Shown here piece after piece: positions 16,865-23,354 of a stretch of 64,000 nucleotides of DNA (position 1 is its first letter; the number at the start of each line of letters is the position of its first letter). The DNA is from a bacterium (GTDB lineage Bacteria; Zhuqueibacterota; Zhuqueibacteria; Residuimicrobiales; Krinioviventaceae). The stretch is taken from NCBI GenBank assembly GCA_029561455.1, contig JAKQIY010000074.1:1-64000 (forward strand). Reading direction: 5' to 3'. The notes beneath the pieces were generated by a model that was not told the origin of the DNA, made no database searches, and was given only the letters and a program-made list of their open reading frames with translations. Position numbers and translations under genes: made by a program.

Positions 16865-18160
16865 TTAAAAGCCAAATATTTTCGGTACAACCAGGGAAAT
16901 CCATGGTATGTAACTGATAATAAATAAAACGATCACCATTGCCAAAAAGAACGGCATGATGTGACGCATGACCTGGGTTATTGTTGTATTGGCAATGCCG
17001 CAGCCGACAAACAGGCATGAACCGACCGGCGGGGTGCAAATGCCGATGCACAGGTTCATAACCATAATAATACCAAAGTGAATGGGGTCGACGCCAAGAT
17101 TCATGACAATGGGTAAAAAGATCGGCGTAAAGATCAAGACCGCCGGGGTCATGTCCATAAATGTACCAATAAACAATAAAATCAAATTTATTAATAGCAG
17201 GATGATAATTTTATTACCGGAAATACCTAGTAACAGGTTGCTGATCATTTCCGGCAGGCGTAACTCGGCAAAAACTGCCGACATTGCCATGGAGGTGCCG
17301 ATCAACAGCATGACCACAGCCGTGGTGATGCCGGCCTGTAAAAAGATATCAGGTAATTCTTTGAGTTTCACTTCACGGTAGACCACCACTGAGAGCAGAA
17401 AAGCATAAATAACGGCAATAGCGGAGGCTTCGGTAGCGGTAAAGAACCCGGCGAGAATACCACCCAGTACAATGACCACCAACAGCAGCGCCGGAATTGC
17501 GGCGAAAAATTTTACCAGGCTTTCTTTAAGACCAAAAGTAGCGCCTTTGCCGTAATGGTTTTTAATAGAGATGATACCGCTCACCACCATCAGGCCGATG
17601 CCCATGAGAATGCCCGGCAGGAACCCGGCCAGGAATATTGCGGCGATAGAGACGGCGCCGCCGGTAGCCAGTGAGTAAACGATCATAACATTGCTGGGCG
17701 GGATCAGCAGTCCGGTTGTGGCGGCGGTTATGCTGACCGAGGCGTTAAAATCGCGGTGATAGCCCTCTTTATTCATCAGGGGGATCATAAACCCGCCGAC
17801 GCTGGACACAGCAGCCACAGCGGAGCCGGAAATGGCACCGAACAACATGCAGGTTAAAATGTTAACAAAAGACAGACCGCCGGGAAAACGGCCGACCAGC
17901 ACATTGGCAAAGTCGATCAGGCGTTTGGCAATACCGCCCCGGCCCATCAGTTGTCCGGCCAGGATGAAAAAGGGAATGGCCAGCAGTGCAAAACTATCGA
18001 ACCCGGTGGTTATACTGTGAGCTACACTTTGAAAGGGGGAAAAGCTGCCCATTGCAAACACGGTTAATAATGTTGCTATTCCTATGGAAAAAGAGATAGG
18101 AACATTGATCAGCAACAGTATTAAAAAGCTGGTTATTAAAACTATTAACGGCCAATCCAT
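16865..18160 (-). CDS. dctM: TRAP transporter large permease (DctM)
   Basis: A 431-residue inner-membrane protein with about 12 hydrophobic helices, the large ion-coupling subunit of a tripartite TRAP transporter. Family features are the N-terminal LINVPISFSIGIA, FFILAGQLMGRGGIAKRLIDFANVLVGRFPGGL, GSAVAAVSSVGGFMIPLM, and the C-terminal GIIMVMNLCIGICTPPVG. It works with DctQ and the DctP receptor encoded directly upstream (16 nt from dctQ). The cluster context of hexuronate enzymes points to uptake of galacturonate or glucuronate, driven by a sodium or proton gradient. Confidence 0.95.
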   Translation of the reverse strand: MDWPLIVLITSFLILLLINVPISFSIGIATLLTVFAMGSFSPFQSVAHSITTGFDSFALLAIPFFILAGQLMGRGGIAKRLIDFANVLVGRFPGGLSFVNILTCMLFGAISGSAVAAVSSVGGFMIPLMNKEGYHRDFNASVSITAATTGLLIPPSNVMIVYSLATGGAVSIAAIFLAGFLPGILMGIGLMVVSGIISIKNHYGKGATFGLKESLVKFFAAIPALLLVVIVLGGILAGFFTATEASAIAVIYAFLLSVVVYREVKLKELPDIFLQAGITTAVVMLLIGTSMAMSAVFAELRLPEMISNLLLGISGNKIIILLLINLILLFIGTFMDMTPAVLIFTPIFLPIVMNLGVDPIHFGIIMVMNLCIGICTPPVGSCLFVGCGIANTTITQVMRHIMPFFLAMVIVLFIISYIPWISLVVPKIFGF

Positions 18161-18176
18161 AAGCGTTCCTGTCGGT

Positions 18177-18665
18177 TTATTGTTTTTTCAGGGTCATTAA
18201 TAAAGTGATAAAAAATTCCAAACTATAAAAAGCGATGAAAAATCCGGATATCGGGATCGCCAGGTACACCCAGGCGACATTGATGCCCAGGGCCGGGGAG
18301 AGCTGGGGAACGGCAAAATAAAATGAGACGATATTCATGCCGCCTGCAATTAGAACTGTAATAGCAAAGAGTGCAATGCCCAGATAAACCAGCAATTCCA
18401 AATATGTTCGCTGCCTGATCTTTAACTTGCCGACAAAATAATCAATACCCAGGTGCGCCTTGCGATTTAGTGCTACTGCCGAACCGAGCATCCCCACCCA
18501 GATCATCAGATAAATCGCCAGTTCTTCCGTCCATGAACTGGGATTTTTAAGCAGAAAGCGGGTAATGACCTGCCAGGTGACAACAATGACCAAAATCGCC
18601 ATCGAGGCGGCGGTGATGGTTTCCAGAAATTTATCCAGGATCTTTTTAATGGTTTTCCATTTCAT
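18177..18665 (-). CDS. dctQ: TRAP transporter small permease (DctQ)
   Basis: A 162-residue inner-membrane protein with four predicted transmembrane helices. The signature NPSSWTEELAIYLMIWVGMLGSAVAL (around 38-63) is that of DctQ subunits. Its ATG overlaps the dctP stop codon (TAATG), a sign of translational coupling, and dctM follows after 16 nt. It forms the membrane complex with DctM. Confidence 0.93.
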   Translation of the reverse strand: MKWKTIKKILDKFLETITAASMAILVIVVTWQVITRFLLKNPSSWTEELAIYLMIWVGMLGSAVALNRKAHLGIDYFVGKLKIRQRTYLELLVYLGIALFAITVLIAGGMNIVSFYFAVPQLSPALGINVAWVYLAIPISGFFIAFYSLEFFITLLMTLKKQ

Positions 18666-19657
18666 TACTGTACCTCGGATATTTGTTTTGCCAAATCGCC
18701 TATTATGGTACCATCAAATTCTTTCCAGAGTTCCTTGCCTTTATCGAGAAAAGGCTGTTTGTCCGGGTGTAACACCTGCAGGCCCTTTTCTTGCATTTTC
18801 TCCAGGCAATCGCCGACAAATTCTTCCCATACCTGTCTTTGTACGATAACGGATTCATCAGCCGCTTCCTGCAGAATTCTTTTATGCTCAGCAGAGAGTT
18901 TGTTCCAGGTGAGCGTGCTGATCATGATGATGTCGGGCACTGCCGAATGTTCATCGAGGCAATAGTATTTGCTGATTTCGTGATGGTTGGCGGTATAAAC
19001 GCTGGGGGGATTATTCTCCGCGCCGTCGACCACGCCCTGCTGCAAGGCGGTATACAATTCGCCCCATGAAATTGGTGTGGCTGAACCGCCCAGGGCGGCG
19101 ATCATTTTCATGGCCATAATACTTTGCTGGGTACGGATTTTAAGACCTTTCAGGGAGTCCGGGTGCAGGATCGGCCGTTTGGTAGTATAAAAACTGCGGG
19201 CGCCGGCGTCATAATAAGCCAGGCCTTTTAAACGGGCAAAGGTTCCCGCATCGAGCAGCTTTTTGCCGATTGGGCCCTGGAATACCTGCCATTTGTGATC
19301 GGCGTCGCGAAACAGGAACGGCAGGGCATATACACCCAGTTCGGGAATGAAACTTTCCAGCGCGCTGCTGGATACTTTGGTAATATCGAGACTGCCGAAT
19401 TGCAGTTTTTCGATGCACTCTTTTTCATTGCCCAGCTGTTCATTGGGGTAAATTGTAATGACCAGGGTAGAGTCGGATTTTTCCAGGGCGCGCTGCGCCA
19501 TGAATAGTAAACCTTTATGCACCGGATGGGCTTCGTTAAGGCCGTGCGCCAGTTTCAAGCGGACGTGAGTATCTTTATTGCCAAAACAACCGGTGAACAC
19601 CAGGGAACAGGAAAAGAAAATAAAGCACACCACAGCGGGTATTCCTGTAAAACGCAT
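18665..19657 (-). CDS. dctP: TRAP transporter substrate-binding lipoprotein (DctP)
   Basis: A 330-residue receptor of the DctP/SiaP family that captures substrate in the periplasm for the DctQM permease. The N-terminus has a hydrophobic stretch ending in a lipobox (VFTGC), so it is probably membrane-tethered. Family motifs are RLKLAHGLNEAHPVHKG, FGSLDITKVSS, GLKIRTQQSIMAMKMIAALGG (the conserved Arg that binds carboxylates) and GVVDGAENNPPS. I choose ATG 19657 because GGAGG ends 5 nt upstream; the open frame begins at a TTG at 19669. First gene of the operon; preceded by a strong promoter (19695-19723). Confidence 0.93.
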   Translation of the reverse strand: MRFTGIPAVVCFIFFSCSLVFTGCFGNKDTHVRLKLAHGLNEAHPVHKGLLFMAQRALEKSDSTLVITIYPNEQLGNEKECIEKLQFGSLDITKVSSSALESFIPELGVYALPFLFRDADHKWQVFQGPIGKKLLDAGTFARLKGLAYYDAGARSFYTTKRPILHPDSLKGLKIRTQQSIMAMKMIAALGGSATPISWGELYTALQQGVVDGAENNPPSVYTANHHEISKYYCLDEHSAVPDIIMISTLTWNKLSAEHKRILQEAADESVIVQRQVWEEFVGDCLEKMQEKGLQVLHPDKQPFLDKGKELWKEFDGTIIGDLAKQISEVQ

Positions 19658-19675
19658 TCCGACCTCCAAAATTTA

Positions 19676-19723
19676 AACCGGTTCAAGTTTTGTTAATATA
19701 ATTAATTGACAAGTTATTGTCAA
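19676..19723 (-). promoter_or_regulatory. Sigma70 promoter with overlapping LacI-type operator
   Basis: On the minus strand, TTGACA (19718-19723) and TATATT (19695-19700) are separated by exactly 17 nt. Downstream, between the -10 box and the ribosome site of dctP, is AACCGGTT (19676-19683), a palindrome with central CG as bound by many LacI-family repressors. The site lies near +10, where bound repressor would block initiation or early elongation. Confidence 0.75.
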
Positions 19724-19758
19724 TATTTTTAAGCAGAATTTTTTATGCACTACCCCGT

Positions 19759-19789
19759 AAAAAAAATGGTCGACCTGAATCGACCATTT
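19759..19789 (-). terminator. Terminator of the ferredoxin gene
   Basis: A 10-bp stem (19764-19773 with 19780-19789, AAATGGTCGA/TCGACCATTT), followed on the minus strand by a run of T's (19759-19766). It lies about 37 nt after the ferredoxin stop codon. Confidence 0.75.
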
Positions 19790-19825
19790 ATAATAATATT
19801 TTGAAAAATATAGAGTTGACCAGGA

Positions 19826-20014
19826 TTACTCTTTAATGGTAATCGCTTCTGCGGGGCAGGATTCCGCAGCCTCTTTTGCCGCATCTTCGGCGTCGGCCGG
19901 AACCGGGCCTTTTTTTGCTGTGGCTACATCGCCATTCATTTCAAATACTTCCGGACAAGTGTCTACGCATAATTCGCAACCTGTACACAGATCGGGATCA
20001 ACTGAAGCCTTCAT
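19826..20014 (-). CDS. Single-cluster [4Fe-4S] ferredoxin
   Basis: A 62-residue acidic electron carrier. Cysteines are at 10, 13, 16 and 20 (CTGCELCVDTCP) with a distant Cys53 followed by Pro. In Thermotoga/Desulfovibrio-type ferredoxins the ligands are the first three plus the distant one, and the Cys20 position can pair with a cysteine that is absent here. I start at ATG 20014 because the ribosome site GGAGG precedes it and the ferredoxin fold begins at once; the open frame continues upstream to 20107. It is a stand-alone gene with its own terminator. Confidence 0.93.
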   Translation of the reverse strand: MKASVDPDLCTGCELCVDTCPEVFEMNGDVATAKKGPVPADAEDAAKEAAESCPAEAITIKE

Positions 20015-20223
20015 ATTATCCTCCAAATTCATATTTTTAATATTTAGCAAAAGAAATTTACAAACATTGTTTGAAGGAAACAAGTATTTTGTTTTGTTTA
20101 TTATCACATTATTGTATATTTTTATTCATATCATTGGCAGGTCTGTTTTATATTCAGGATAATTTGTTTTTGTTATGTTAATAATAGTTATTGATTACAA
20201 CTTGTAATGGGAGAACTGGTACT

Positions 20224-21441
20224 TTGCTCAATTATGTCTGGCTGGGTCTTGTCGCTATTTCGGTAATCGTTGCGGCGTTTACCGGGCACATGGAATCTTT
20301 AACTACGGCAGTGTTTGCCAGCGCCAAAACCGCGGTGAGTATTGCTTTGGATTTAATCGGTATTATGGCGTTATGGCTGGGGGTGATGAAAATTGCCGAA
20401 AAAGCCGGGTTCATTCAATTGCTGGCCCGGGCGGTTCGGCCGGTTACACGCTTTCTGTTCCCGGATGTGCCCGGCGACCACCCGGCGCTCGGCGCCATGA
20501 CCCTGAATATTTCCGCCAACTGGCTGGGACTCGGTAATGCGGCTACCCCGTTCGGTCTCAAGGCGATGGAGGATTTGCAGGAACTCAATCCTGTTAAAGA
20601 CACCGCTTCCAACGCTATGATCATGTTGATGGCGCTGAATACGTCCAGCATTACCCTGATGCCTATGACTATCATTGGTGTGCGCACGGGACTGAATTCG
20701 GCGAACCCCGTGGCGGTGATCGGGCCGACGATCTTTTCTTCGGTCATGGCGTCGATTGTGGCGGTGCTGGCGGTCAAGGTTTTCATTTCGGCAGGCTCCG
20801 GTAGTACTTTAAAAAGCCTCGGCAAAGCCCTGCCGGTAGTACTGGCGATTGTGGCGGTACTGGCGGGTCTGTTTTGGGCGGCATCGCGCTGGCTCGATCC
20901 CGTTGCTTTTAAAAACGGTGTGATGTTGGTTTCGACCTGGCTAATCCCGCTATTGCTGCTGGTTATCCCGGTACTGGCGTTTGTGCGCAAGGTGCGGGTG
21001 TTTGAAGAGTTTGTCGAAGGCGCCAAAGAGGGCTTTCAGGTGGCGCTCCGTATTATCCCTTACCTGGTGGGACTTTTGGCGGCTATCGGTATGTTCCGCG
21101 CTTCCGGGGCGATGAATTTTTTGGTAACGATCCTGTCGCCGCTGACGAATCTGATCGGCATGCCGGCTGAAGTTTTACCGGCGGCGCTAATGCGGCCGCT
21201 ATCGGCGAACGGCACGCTGGGCATTATCACCGAATTGATGCAAACGCACGGCGCGGATTCGTTCATTGGGATGCTGTCCTCTACGATTTACGGCTGCACA
21301 GAGACGACGTTTTACGTGCTGGCGGTGTATTTTGGCGCGGTGCAGATCAAAAAGACCCGCTTTGCCGTCCCGGCCGGGCTGCTGGCGGATGCGGCGGGCA
21401 TTCTGGCGGCGCTGTTCATTTGCCGGGTGTTGTGGGGGTGA
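20224..21441 (+). CDS. SpmA-SpmB fusion (nucleoside-recognition-type membrane protein)
   Basis: About 405 residues, made of two Gate/nucleoside-recognition domains: an SpmA-like half (about 1-190, with LTLNISANWLGLGNAATPFGLKAM) and an SpmB-like half (about 215-405, with PYLVGLLAAIGMFRASGAM and STIYGCTETTFYVLAVYFGAV). These proteins are multi-pass inner-membrane proteins. They are named for spore maturation in Bacillus, but they are common in non-sporulating Gram-negative bacteria, where the role is unknown. TTG 20224 is preferred, with GGGAGA at 20209-20214; TTG 20191 is an upstream alternative. Its last 103 bp reappear at 22052-22154, and a shorter diverged end at 22957-22993. Confidence 0.85.
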   Translation: MLNYVWLGLVAISVIVAAFTGHMESLTTAVFASAKTAVSIALDLIGIMALWLGVMKIAEKAGFIQLLARAVRPVTRFLFPDVPGDHPALGAMTLNISANWLGLGNAATPFGLKAMEDLQELNPVKDTASNAMIMLMALNTSSITLMPMTIIGVRTGLNSANPVAVIGPTIFSSVMASIVAVLAVKVFISAGSGSTLKSLGKALPVVLAIVAVLAGLFWAASRWLDPVAFKNGVMLVSTWLIPLLLLVIPVLAFVRKVRVFEEFVEGAKEGFQVALRIIPYLVGLLAAIGMFRASGAMNFLVTILSPLTNLIGMPAEVLPAALMRPLSANGTLGIITELMQTHGADSFIGMLSSTIYGCTETTFYVLAVYFGAVQIKKTRFAVPAGLLADAAGILAALFICRVLWG

Positions 21442-21442
21442 G
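21340..21442 (+). repeat. spmAB 3'-end repeat, copy A (in the intact gene)
   Basis: The last 103 bp of the intact SpmAB gene, including its stop codon. Copy B (22052-22154) matches at 100 of 103 positions. A hairpin (21451-21469) follows 9 nt later. Confidence 0.9.
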
Positions 21443-21450
21443 GGGTGTAA

Positions 21451-21469
21451 GGTGGGATTCTAACCCACC
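21451..21469. repeat. GTGGGATTCTAACCCAC hairpin
   Basis: GGTGGG (21451-21456) pairs with CCCACC (21464-21469); the inner A-A is a mismatch and the loop is TCT. The same unit is found at 2522-2536 and 23050-23068. It could end spmAB transcripts, but there is no T run. Confidence 0.6.
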
Positions 21470-21565
21470 AATTTGGTATAACAATTGAGTTTATTTGATT
21501 GATTTTAAACAAGAATGTTATATATTGTTTATGAGACAAGTATTTCAGTTAACAGGAGTACAATT

Positions 21566-21786
21566 ATGCAAAAGCATCTCACCGCAATTATCGAACGCGA
21601 AGGGGACGGCTATGTCTCATTTTGCCCGGAACTTGATATTGCCAGTCAGGGCGATACTATAGAACAGGCCCGGGATAATCTTAAAGAAGCTTTGCAGCTT
21701 TTTTTGAATGCGCCTCAAAAGATGAGATCAAAACGCGTTTACATGACGAGTTGTATGTAACCCATGTGGAGGTTGCTGTTGGGTAA
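21566..21786 (+). pseudogene. hicB: HicB antitoxin, frame broken at a T7 run
   Basis: ATG 21566 with AGGAG upstream opens a typical HicB (MQKHLTAIIEREGDGYVSFC, then PELDIASQGDTIEQARDNLKEAL). After a run of seven T (21699-21705) the frame runs into an unnatural tail and stops at 21760. In the frame one base over, the expected HicB C-terminus appears: FFECASKDEIKTRLHDELYV, then THVEVAVG with stop at 21784-21786. One extra T would restore it. Either the antitoxin is a recent pseudogene, the read contains a homopolymer error, or ribosomes slip on the T run. The natural HicB stop overlaps the hicA TTG start (TTGGGTAA), consistent with a coupled pair. Confidence 0.8.
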
Positions 21787-22000
21787 ACTCCGTGTGTTAT
21801 CCGGCAAACAAGTATGCGCCATACTGGTCCATCATGGATTTATAATGGTAAGGCAACACGGTAGTGATATTATTATGCAGAAACAATTTAGCGATACAAC
21901 GATTACAATTCCAATCCCTGACCATAACGAACTGCGCATTGGTACACTCCAATCCATAATTCGACAATCAGGTTTATCAAGAAGTGAATTTGAAGTATAA
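21779..22000 (+). CDS. hicA: HicA mRNA interferase toxin
   Basis: A 73-residue double-stranded-RNA-binding-like toxin that cleaves mRNA when not held by HicB. The start is TTG 21779, with GGAGG at 21767-21771. The protein opens MGKLRVLSGKQVCAILVHHG, contains the catalytic His in RQHGSDIIMQK (Gly-Ser-His is the usual form; here the order is QHGSD) and ends DHNELRIGTLQSIIRQSGL. The canonical GSH of HicA is GSD here, so the active-site His may be displaced or lost. This is worth noting because the antitoxin frame is also broken. It sits between copies A and B of the spmAB 3' end. Confidence 0.85.
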   Translation: MGKLRVLSGKQVCAILVHHGFIMVRQHGSDIIMQKQFSDTTITIPIPDHNELRIGTLQSIIRQSGLSRSEFEV

Positions 22001-22051
22001 ATTTTTAGTTATATTGAATCAAGGGGCATAAATTATTAATAATTTAAGGTA

Positions 22052-22154
22052 GTGCAGATCAAAAAGACCCGCTTTGCCGTCCCGGCCGGGCTGCTGGCTG
22101 ACGCGGCGGGCATTCTGGCGGTGCTGTTCATTTGCCGGGTGTTGTGGGGGTGAG
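22052..22154 (+). repeat. spmAB 3'-end repeat, copy B (displaced gene end)
   Basis: 103 bp matching 21340-21442, with three substitutions. Two are silent in the spmAB frame (GCG to GCT, GAT to GAC) and one changes Ala to Val. The reading frame and stop codon are kept, but there is no gene body upstream, only hicA. Confidence 0.92.
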
Positions 22155-22474
22155 AGATTGTTTATGCCACGGTTCGAACATGAATGTAAAGATGGGGGGT
22201 ACTCCAACCTGCGATTACGGCCAACAAAAAGTTGTATGGTAATTTTCCGCGAATACACGCGAATAAACGCTAATATGCATTTGCGTTCATTAGCGGGTTC
22301 TTCTCCTATTCGGAACTGATTGTAAGAAGGAGTCTTTGACCCATCCTAATACGAGTTAAACTGAAAAATATTGATTTTTACATATTTTCACTTTATTTTA
22401 AGCATAATTCATACTACCGCAAGGAATGTATTAGTATATAATTTTTATTAGTTGTTATCTTTGAAAGGTATGAT
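22155..22474. other. Intergenic stretch with dispersed-repeat fragment
   Basis: No supported gene. At 22240-22295 there is a CCGCGAATACACGCGAATAAACGC-type fragment ending in an inverted repeat (CGCTAAT 22268-22274 / ATTAGCG 22289-22295), of a kind often seen beside GxxExxY genes in other genomes. The remainder, up to the antitoxin start, is AT-rich and could hold its promoter. Confidence 0.5.
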
Positions 22475-22675
22475 ATGAAAAACATTGAGGAACTGGAAAC
22501 TATAATTGAAGCGCTACCGGAAGAAGAATTTCGGCGTTTTCGACATTGGTTTTTGGAAAAAGATTGGTCCAGGTGGGATGAACATATTGAAAAAGATTCA
22601 ACTACAGGAAAACTCGATTTCCTGGTCCGGGAAGCCAGGGAAGCAAAATACAATAATGATTTAAAAAAATTGTAA
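22475..22675 (+). CDS. Antitoxin partner of RelE/ParE-type toxin
   Basis: A 66-residue, very acidic helical protein (MKNIEELETIIEALPEEEFR, then RFRHWFLEKDW...), a type frequently encoded just ahead of RelE/ParE-superfamily toxins. The N-terminal half forms one or two amphipathic helices, and the C-terminal KLDFLVREAREAKYNNDLKKL is the probable toxin-binding tail. The ribosome site is AAAGGT upstream of the ATG. Its stop overlaps the toxin start (TAATG at 22673-22677). I recognise the arrangement rather than a named family. Confidence 0.75.
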   Translation: MKNIEELETIIEALPEEEFRRFRHWFLEKDWSRWDEHIEKDSTTGKLDFLVREAREAKYNNDLKKL

Positions 22676-22932
22676 TGCATAAAACATCCGAAAAATTCCG
22701 GGAAAGATATGCAAACCTGCCACATGATATTCAGGAACTTGCGGATAAGAATTTTCAATTATTGAAAAACGACCCCCGGAATCCCTCTCTCCATTTTAAG
22801 AAAATTGGGGATTTGTGGTCTGTAAGGATTGGATTAACTTATAGAGTACTGGCGGTTCAGGATGGCGATGATTTTATATGGGTCTGGATAGGCTCTCATG
22901 ATGATTATGAGAAAATTATTAGAGAATGTTAA
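22675..22932 (+). CDS. RelE/ParE-superfamily toxin
   Basis: An 85-residue basic protein with the RelE/ParE core: helical hairpin (KFRERYANLPHDIQELADKNFQLL), then LHFKKIGDLWSVRIGLTYRVLAVQDGDDFIWVWIGSHDDYEKII. The conserved WSVRIG...YRVLA strands and C-terminal GSHDDYEKI resemble the HigB/RelE type that cleaves mRNA on ribosomes. It lies between copies B and C of the spmAB 3' end and is coupled to the antitoxin by a 1-nt overlap. Confidence 0.85.
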   Translation: MHKTSEKFRERYANLPHDIQELADKNFQLLKNDPRNPSLHFKKIGDLWSVRIGLTYRVLAVQDGDDFIWVWIGSHDDYEKIIREC

Positions 22933-22956
22933 AATGAGTATATATAGCTTATTATA

Positions 22957-22993
22957 GGCATTCTCGCGGCGCTGTTTATTTGCCGGGTGTAAT
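22957..22993 (+). repeat. spmAB 3'-end repeat, copy C (short, diverged)
   Basis: Aligned with spmAB, this encodes GILAALFICRV followed by TAA. It is identical in protein to the end of copy A up to V, but with silent changes (CTG to CTC, TTC to TTT) and an earlier stop. Only about 37 bp are recognisable. Confidence 0.75.
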
Positions 22994-23006
22994 ATGGGTA
23001 GTTTTT

Positions 23007-23039
23007 TAGCCACTGATTGACACAGATGAAACACGGATT
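23007..23039. repeat. Solo TAGCCACTGATTGACACAGATG repeat
   Basis: A 33-bp sequence of the TAGCCACNGATNNACACAGATGAAACACGGATT type. Diverged copies flank the decayed GxxExxY gene at 48329-48352 and, inverted, 48563-48595. Here it stands alone, 13 nt after copy C of the spmAB end. Confidence 0.7.
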
Positions 23040-23049
23040 CCAAGCGTAG

Positions 23050-23223
23050 GGTGGGATTCTATCCCACCAATTCATGATCGCACCGGGTTTCATAACCCGG
23101 TTCGTCAAATGATAAGGGATTTCTAATCCCGATGGTTGCTACGGGATGTAAATTTTAACATGATAATAGTATTTCAGGGTTCGAAACCCTTGTTTATTTC
23201 CAGCACCGGGATGTGAATCCCGG
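23050..23223. repeat. Second stem-loop array
   Basis: Five short hairpins in 174 bp: 23050-23057/23061-23068 (loop TCT), 23082-23089/23094-23101 (loop TCAT), 23116-23121/23125-23130 (loop TCT), 23176-23181/23185-23190 (loop CGA) and 23206-23212/23217-23223 (loop GTGA). They are of the same family as the array at 2402-3506. The rest of 22994-23354 shows no gene. Confidence 0.8.
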
Positions 23224-23354
23224 CGCGATCTGACAGAGCCAATTTCCTCAAGTTTTTAAGTCGGAACATCTGGACAGAACGCCGCCGGGGTAAGATTTCT
23301 TGCCAATACAATATATACAGGCACCCGTAAAGGGCGCCTCTACTTTTTGGCCTA

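Noticed and set aside
23176-23190. tRNA T-loop (GGTTCGAAACC)
   Set aside because: It is the loop of a simple hairpin; no acceptor, D or anticodon arms fit around it.
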